Below are positions 57,601 to 64,000 of a DNA stretch of 64,000 nucleotides, one piece after another. The stretch covers positions 2,728,001-2,792,000 of the forward strand of contig NC_070561.1 in NCBI RefSeq assembly GCF_026914185.1, read 5' to 3'. This DNA is from Puccinia triticina. Its lineage: Eukaryota > Basidiomycota > Pucciniomycetes > Pucciniales > Pucciniaceae. How positions within the stretch are numbered: the stretch's first letter is position 1; each line of letters opens with the position of its first letter. The notes beneath the pieces were generated by a model. That model saw only the letters and a list, made by a program, of their open reading frames with translations. It was not told where the DNA came from and searched no databases. The position numbers were made by a program, and so were the translations under genes.

Positions 57601-58669
57601 GCGCGCTCGAGCGGTGCGGGCAAGCCGTCGACGCACGCCTCGGCCGGCAGTCGGTCGTTGTCTGTGGCTGTGGACGGGCCCACGAAGTCGCCGGACACGG
57701 AGACGGACAAGAAGCCGGCTGGACGCCGACGGCTGGACACAGCCGTCCGGACGGCCACCCTGCTTGCGCGCCAGATCAAGCCGCCCGCAGCGTCCGCGTC
57801 CCCGGCCTATCCCCCGTCAGACCCGCAGGGGAAACTGGCGGCGGAGAAGGCGGCGCTCGACGGCCAGCTGTTCGACGTCGGCCTGCGCGAACTCTTCTTC
57901 CAGGAACGCTTCCGCCAGCTGATCGGAGTCAGTAAGCTCAAGCCGCTGGGCTCGGACCGGTTCCTGTGCAAGTATTGGTGGTTCGACGGGGTAGGCGGGA
58001 TGCAGATACACAGCAATGCGGACACGCCGCAAGCTTCGGTCGAGGCGGAGGATGATGAGGAGGGGGAGGAGGGGGAGGAAGAGACGAGGTGGTATGCGGG
58101 ATGCCTCTTCGTCTCCGGGCCTTCCATCGACGAGTGGCAGAAGATCGCCGCCGCACATGGCGGCCACGCGGCCCTCTTCAAGCGCCGCTTCCACGAAGAA
58201 CTCGGCGTCGAGACGGGCCCCGTCGACCCTCGCGAGCAGCAGCCACTGGGGGCGGAGGACGAGCTCAAGGAGCAGATCGTGGGCGTGGATGAGTGGGCGG
58301 TGTACGACACCGAGCAGCAGGTCTGTCTCCGTCCTCCGCTCCTTCCCCACACACGCTGATTCTTGGACACTCGGCTGATGGATGGATGTGTGTGTGTTTG
58401 GTTTGGGGCGGCGCCGGCAGGTGGACGAGTTGGTGGGCTGGCTGAACGGCAAAGGCGTCCGCGAGAACGCGCTCAAGGCCAACCTCAAGGAGTGGAAGGA
58501 GTACATCGTCGACGGCTTCGTCCAGCGCCGACGCGCCCGCGCCCGGCGCCACCAGCAGCAGCCAGTCCCGCCGGTCGAGATCGACTGTGCGGAGGGGCGG
58601 GAGGACGCGCGGAGCGGGTCGTCTTGTCCGCCTGTGGATCGGCGGGACCTCGGCAGCCCTGCCTCTTGA
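54601..58669 (+). CDS. ITC1: ITC1/ACF1-like ISWI chromatin-remodelling subunit
   Basis: Large accessory subunit of an ISWI remodeller, nuclear. It begins MPLLDRTEVSPLPLPSQ, then a WAC domain (ELWLIAQTGEIFTDYESYAN, about residues 25-100) that needs splicing out an intron with a 24-A run. Next come HLVDYLYELFHNRF and a basic linker (KKKRKKTLD). A DDT-like segment (WSFVNIF, FDESLDDLTASL, near 56360-56450) is followed by WVMGLVEIMCHRGG, ARFALLPIDDKLVLLEFLCDL (WHIM1) and a charged coiled coil. An Ala/Pro-rich linker precedes the WHIM3-like KLKPLGSDRFLCKYWWFDG (about 57935-57990). WAC-DDT-WHIM order identifies the Itc1/ACF1 type; no PHD or bromodomain is visible, as in yeast Itc1. Codon use is very GC-rich from 56.2 kb onward. 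Confidence 0.88.
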
Positions 58670-59102
58670 CTCTTTGCGCTTATGTCATCCCCATACTTAT
58701 ATCTATGCCCTCGTCCCTTTTCCTCTTTCTTTCCTCTCTTCCCTCGTCCTCTCTCCCCGGTTTTCATCTTCTTCTGGCGGACGGCGACCGGGGCTCGTTC
58801 CGTGGGCTTTCGGGCCACAGTGGCCTGGATCGCCTCGCCACGGGCTTGCCGACACGGGCTCGCCGCGCTCTTGTTTCTTTCGTCTTCTTTCTGAGCCTTG
58901 TACCGGTCCATTGATGGCTCCATGGACTTGAATCCATCTTGATGTAGCTGCTGTCCATCATCATAGTCGAAATCACCTTATCTTTAATACTTCAAATCAT
59001 CAGACTCTCACGTGATCAATACGTGAAATCATCAACCTTTCAAGTGATCCCTTTTATAAGAAATATTGCTCTACTTGGAGTGTTTGGGTGGGACTTTTTT
59101 TT
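58670..59102. other. 3' flank of the ITC1-like gene
   Basis: About 430 bases, pyrimidine-rich at first, presumably 3' UTR. No gene seen. Confidence 0.4.
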
Positions 59103-59975
59103 GGGCAGGCTAAATCCACACCAAAAAATTACTAAACCCACTCCAAAAATGGAGTGAACAATATTCCACTCCAACTTTCATTGGAGTGAACCATAGTCTA
59201 CTCCAAATTTTGTTGGAGTGAACAAAATTACACTCCAAAAAAGCCTGTTTTTTGGAGTGTACCCATGAAAATTTTGGAGTAAACCCAATTCCACTCCAAA
59301 AATATTTTTTCCAAGGGAGATTTTTTCATTTTTTTTTTTTTGGAGTGCACAGATGTTCACTCCAAATTTATTGGAGTGGATTAAGGCTTCTCAAATTTAA
59401 AAAAAAAAAAATTTTGAATCTGTATAATTGAAACTTGTAACTTTGAAAAATGTATATTCCAAGTTCTTGGGATGGAGTACCAGGAAAACTTTATAGCAGT
59501 AGTATGCAGTTTACATAAATCAACCTAATTGAATCCCCCCAAATTTATTTCTGGTGAAGGTTTTAGTCATTGTAGAAACTGAAAGAATTGTACATACATC
59601 ATTTTCAATGTATTTTAAATACACATATGATGCTGACATAAGGTTTTGTTCCTCTTTGAGAACCCTGAATTCTTTCACTAGAATATTGTGAAAAACCACT
59701 TCAATAAATTTGGAGTGAACGTCTGTGCACTCCAAAAAAATGAATCATTTTACTTTGGAAAAAATATTTTTGGAGTGGAATTGGGTTTACTCCAAAATTT
59801 TTGGAGTGCATCATGGGTACACTCCAAAAAACAGGCTTTTTTGGAGTGCAATTTTGTTCACTCCAACAAAATTTGGAGTAGACTATGTTTCACTCCAATG
59901 AAAGTTGGAGTGGACTATTGTTCACTCCATTTTTGGAGTGGATTTAGTAATTTTTGGAGTGGATTTAGCCTGCCC
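59103..59975. mobile_element. fold-back element with about 290-bp TIRs built from TTTGGAGTG units
   Basis: 873 bp. Left end GGGCAGGCTAAATCCAC, right end GTGGATTTAGCCTGCCC. Arms about 59103-59395 and 59695-59975 are complementary almost throughout with small indels. Each arm is made of many CACTCCAAA / TTTGGAGTG words placed in alternating orientation, so each arm can also fold on itself. The middle (about 59396-59694) is unrelated AT-rich sequence without an ORF of note. Confidence 0.85.
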
Positions 59976-62698
59976 CTTTTTTTTTTGGCTTGGAAGTTGA
60001 TGAGTTTATGCAAGTCAACTTTGACCACCCAAAGTGGTTGTTGATATCTGTATAGCGCCCACATCTGTGCTATTAGCCTGGTTGGCAGAGCCAAAGGGAA
60101 GTCATCCACAGCCTGTTGCCTAGAGAAATGGCTGGATTTAGAGTGAAAACTTGGTTGCTGGTCATAACTTGGTCTCAATTGGTTTTCACCAGCCAGTATG
60201 ATTCCGCCTTTCCCTCTGCAGTTGGGATTAAGAATTTTGGCCAATGGGAAGTATGGTTGCTCTTTGTTTGGCGGCGGGATGGCTGGATTCATCAGACTTC
60301 ATGGATGCCAAACAAAGAAACCAAACCGGTCCACTTTCTTTTGTATTAAGCAACAGATAGTGTGCAGTAGTAACGAAAACCACGAGAGGCTCTATGTCAA
60401 CCCAAGAGTCACAGAGAGATTTTTAAATCTCGTGAGTTTGAGAAAATGTGAAAGATCACCCCAGAAAAATTGGATTGGAACAGTGATTATGAGGGTCAGT
60501 TTGGTGGACAACTTGTTGCGGGTAGCTGGGTGACACAGAACTAAGAGAGTTTTGACGGAGAGTCAAGGACAGAGTCCGAGCACGGAGAGTCAAAGCATTA
60601 GTGTAGAAGGATAACAGTAAGAAGAACAACTAGACTATATACATGTATAATATAGGCTAAGTTGTGGGTGGATAGGTTAGAAGCATACTACAAAGGGAAA
60701 TGCTAATGCACTATCTCAACACAACTATGGGATGAAAGCTAAGATTGCAGGCTACAAGTCTGTCTACTTGGTTTTTTTAAACAAAATAACACATTTTTAA
60801 AAACAGTTTGAAAAGGAAATGTGTTTTTTTACTACAAAATCTGAATTCTGTAGGGCCAATGATGTGACATTCAATGTAAGCCTCTCCTTTGGAGACACTT
60901 TGTGCCACTATGTAAGACTCTCCAAGGAGGCACAAACTTGAGGCTTAGGTAAGCTTGGTGCAGGCTGGTCATCAGTAGAGTTGTGTACTCCCCTCAATGG
61001 CTGACACAAACTAGCTGTAGAGGAACTAGTCTGTCCTTGGGCGTGATGTGCAGATTTGCGCCCGGAGGACATCATTTGAAGACTTCAAATGGAACCCTTG
61101 TGTAAATTAAGACTGGGGGAAATTACAACCTTTCATTCTAAATGGACATCTGGGAGGTCCCCAGAACCACTGGGAATTCACCCATCAAGTCTTGAGAGGA
61201 GCCAATTTAACCAATCCCCTTCCTGCTATTGGCAGATGATGGCCTGGCAAAGGGACTGGCACCCTAAACAAGTTCTGGGCCTGAGCCTCAAGCACTTGAT
61301 TCTTCAGGAGGTTTTTCCACATTTATTTTGTTGAGCTCCAACAGGTCACATATTTACCAAGTTTTGATCCAAGCACCACTGCACCTGCATCCAGTGAGAC
61401 AAAACCACAAATCCCGCTGGCAAGACTTGGCAACTCTTTCATGTCATTCTCCACCCTTGGTTTCCACAGTGTATGATGGATTGGCAGTTGGTACATATGT
61501 ATACCAAAGAGGTTTTCAGTGATAATCTTCCAATCCTGGTCTCTTGTAAGACAAATTCACTTGAGTCATAATTGTATGCTCACAAATCCAGCTGGTTTAA
61601 ATGTTTCATACAGGGTGTTCACAGTTGGCTTGCATGAAATTTTCAAGCTGAAAACAAAAAAGACTTGAAGAAGAGCAACATTTCTAAAATGGTAAATAAA
61701 ACATTATCACAAAGTTTTATGATTTGATGTATTGAAATTTTGTAAATTCAGCTTTGAACACTCTATAGTGATCTTCAAAATTGAAATCATAAATGCATAG
61801 ACATCACATCATGAGTCTTGAACCTGCTTACATAATCCCAGCCAAAAGTCATTCATGAATTTATTTTTCCGCAGTTACATGAAATCATTGTACTCTTGTA
61901 ATGGAAAAATCAAATGTCTGTACAAGTGGAATTCTATCACTAAGAGCATTCACATTTGTTGGGTTAATTTGATGATTTTGGGCCACTTAACCCAACTGGC
62001 AATCACATTGGGCTGGGCTAACCCCTGGTCAACAAACCTCAGGTTTGATTTCAGGCTAAGGCCAGCTAAATATAGCTAGCCTTAACCTGAAATCTAGCCT
62101 CAGGCTAGGGTGGTCCTGACTTAACTAAGCCTCCTGGGACTGGGGGTGCGGAGCACCCCGATGTAAAGCATCTCCCATTCCCAATGGGAGGCTTATGAGT
62201 TATCGGCTTTTTTCCGCGTGGGAGCTTCAGGAAATTTGTGGCTTTTGGCCAACTTTTTGAATCAAATTTACATTACACAGCGCGCACTCATTGTGAGTCA
62301 GTGAGCTGAAGTACACGGGATAGCTGAGCATCTCAGCTTCAATGTAGTGTCACTTTTGTGATATCTACACGTGAAGGAGTGTTGCCCTTGCTCAGCAGTC
62401 AAGGTGGATGGATGATGGAGCTCTGTATTTAAATTGAGTCCAAATGGATCTTCTCAGAATTTGCATACACACTTCTGGCCAAACACAAAAAAATCACAAA
62501 CTTCAAAGGGGGATGGAAGGAGTTTGTGAAGGGGGAAAAAGTGGTGATTGACACCAAAAGAAAGAGAAAAATCAGGCCTTTAATCTGGCACCACAGGCAA
62601 TAGGAATACACAAGGAGAAGACCCCTGAAAGGGGAGCGGGAAAAAACTCCCACCAAAACACTGAAAGCTCTCAAGCCAAATTCTTGGCTTTACCTGAA
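59976..62698. other. repeat-rich region without supported gene
   Basis: No coding region recognised in 2.7 kb. Hairpins of the AAGCCTC...GAGGCTTA type occur at about 60879-60944 and 62128-62200. A word GGGAAGTCATCCAC at 60098 resembles the right end of MITE family A, without a left partner. Confidence 0.4.
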
Positions 62699-62785
62699 AG
62701 TCCCTCCTTTGGAGTTTGCGCTTTGCGCAAGGGCACTTTGCGCCAGCTCAGGCTGTACCAGGGCCCTCTGAAGCAAGGGACTTGT
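62699..62785. repeat. 89-bp hairpin module, copy 2 (inverted relative to 35992)
   Basis: AAGTCCCTCCTTTGGAGTTTGC to CTTCAG-like end GCAAGGGACTTG. Same core as 35992-36080 in opposite orientation (GCGCAAAG, CAGGCTGTACCAGGGCCCTC). Confidence 0.65.
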
Positions 62786-63188
62786 GATAAGTCAGGGGTG
62801 GTCTGTGGCTCATTTCAGGTCACTTTAGCATGAAACTGACCTAAGGCTGTAACCCAAACTGGCCTCCCTGGGGCATTTCACGGGGTGTGACCCCGGGGTT
62901 CAGATATTGGGATTTGATTTCAGTGCCCTGGGTGTACCCGGGGCATTGAGAGGCTCAGGGGGGAGGGAGAACGTATAAATTTAATTGGTTCAATTGGCCA
63001 TTTTAGAGACAAATCATCATTTTTTACGTTACTTGGCATGATCTACATGTGGCTACATCACAGTTGGACAGAGGAGCAGACAACAAAATCAAAAGCAAGA
63101 AAAACTCGGGGTAAAACAAGGAAAACAAAAGTGAGGAGGAGGAGAAACAGTAAGACAGTCAATGAAATGATGATTGTGGAGCTTAATT

Positions 63189-64000
63189 TCATTCTTCCAG
63201 GAATTGATACCATTCCTGGAAGGACAAGATCTTCTCAACAGTATCAGGCTTGAGGGCATAGCGCTGCCAAGAGAGTATGCAGCGGCCTTTGGAGAAAACT
63301 TGTTTGGATGCAGCACTGGTAGCTGGAATAGCTAAAAACCAACGGGCCATCTTGGATAAGATGGGGAAGCTGTTGTGACAACCAGCCCAGTAAGTTAGAA
63401 TATCAACGCTGTTGGTTTCAACATCTTCTTTCAAATATTTCTTTATCTCCGATTCAACATCATCAATCTCCGTGCTGGTTTGGTACAATGAAGCCGCAAA
63501 AAAACCAACAGAGGCTGATTTTCTTTGGTTTGTTTTGCTCCCTTCCTCCGCGCTTTCTCCTTTGCTGGTCTTGATACTATTGGCAAAGTCTTGAGCAACT
63601 TGAGTAAACTGAGTTACTATTTGATCGACCGACATTGCGATGTAGTTCTCCATGATGAAGGAGATGTTATTATTCCAGAAACTAGCTTTGAACTGAGGAT
63701 CAAGTATCATTGCACTGATGTGGACAGGTTTTTGAAGTGCTTCATGGAGATACTGATTGATTTTTCCAATCATTTGGGTAGCAGGAACAACACCTTGAGC
63801 ATGATCAGAGAGACCTCGTCGGACGGTGTGAAGGTGTTTCATTAAAGCAATGTAAACTGGGAGAGCAGTATTAAAGGTGGGGCACTTGGATGCACAGAGC
63901 ATCTCGGTGGCCTTGGAGAGTGGCTCAAGCAAATCCATGATCTTGTTTGCTTGGTCCCATTTGGCAGGCGATAAGACATATGGCTGAGTTTCAGAATTCT
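63189..64000 (-). CDS. hAT-family transposase, C-terminal part (runs off the window)
   Basis: Open frame from the window edge (NSETQPYVLSPAKWDQANKI...) to a stop at 63189, about 270 codons without a stop or intron. The part SVDILTYWAGCHNSFPILSKMA and FLAIPATSAASKQVFSKG is the hAT dimerisation domain (W, P-L-MA, IPATS-AS---FS-G). The upstream helical region (VYIALMKHLHTV, ILDPQFKASFW) is the usual hAT C-terminal body. The second domain half keeps the conserved tryptophan. The N-terminal BED finger and catalytic core would lie beyond 64000. The uninterrupted frame suggests a younger copy than those at 43.5 and 45-48.5 kb. Confidence 0.85.
   Translation of the reverse strand, partial: NSETQPYVLSPAKWDQANKIMDLLEPLSKATEMLCASKCPTFNTALPVYIALMKHLHTVRRGLSDHAQGVVPATQMIGKINQYLHEALQKPVHISAMILDPQFKASFWNNNISFIMENYIAMSVDQIVTQFTQVAQDFANSIKTSKGESAEEGSKTNQRKSASVGFFAASLYQTSTEIDDVESEIKKYLKEDVETNSVDILTYWAGCHNSFPILSKMARWFLAIPATSAASKQVFSKGRCILSWQRYALKPDTVEKILSFQEWYQFLEE

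Noticed and set aside
60098..60230. Possible fourth MITE family A copy
   Set aside because: Only one end-like word (GGGAAGTCATCCAC) is seen; no left end at a sensible distance.

Overview
The window is nuclear DNA of a filamentous basidiomycete. A rust fungus (Pucciniales) is the best guess, but that is inference from gene style and repeat content, not from a search. Evidence for a fungus: genes split by many short GT-AG introns (about 60-160 bases), a DASH kinetochore subunit (a complex known mainly from fungi), a Ppz-type phosphatase, an Itc1/ACF1-type chromatin remodeller, an intron-containing tRNA-Lys, and a dense mix of Copia, hAT, CACTA-like, Helitron, LINE and MITE-like elements.

Layout. 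0.4-2.9 kb: a secreted ADAM-type metalloprotease (minus strand). 4.3-13.7 kb: repeat country, with a MITE, a nearly intact 4.9 kb Ty1/copia element (99-bp LTRs, AATAG target duplication), and a non-autonomous CACTA-like element. 14.9-16.5 kb: a PPZ-type phosphatase with an N-myristoylation start. 16.9-21.3 kb: a 2.1-kb tandem duplication, each copy with a small secreted protein (signal peptide, Kex2-like site, eight-cysteine core, long polyproline tract). 21.5-28.9 kb: DASH subunit Dad3, divergent from an FHA plus G-patch (AGGF1-like) gene, then phospholipase D. 29.3 kb: tRNA-Lys(CTT) with a 33-base intron. 29.4-41 kb: repeats, including a deleted Helitron, a 388-bp TIR element inside it, and a 397-bp inverted repeat. 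41.1-42.5 kb: SPF30-like Tudor splicing factor. 43.5-49.5 kb: hAT remnants and a LINE tail. 50.7-58.7 kb: replicative DNA ligase I and the Itc1/ACF1 subunit. 59.1-60.0 kb: an unusual fold-back element. The last 0.8 kb is the C-terminal part of another hAT transposase that runs off the window.

The host genes are mostly housekeeping (kinetochore, splicing, replication, chromatin, lipid signalling) and form no operon or cluster. The most distinctive host feature is the duplicated secreted eight-Cys/polyproline pair. The most distinctive mobile-element feature is that the Copia primer-binding site matches, over 13 contiguous bases starting exactly at the LTR edge, the spliced anticodon arm of the tRNA-Lys(CTT) encoded in the same window. 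All exon boundaries were read by eye from splice signals and frame continuity.
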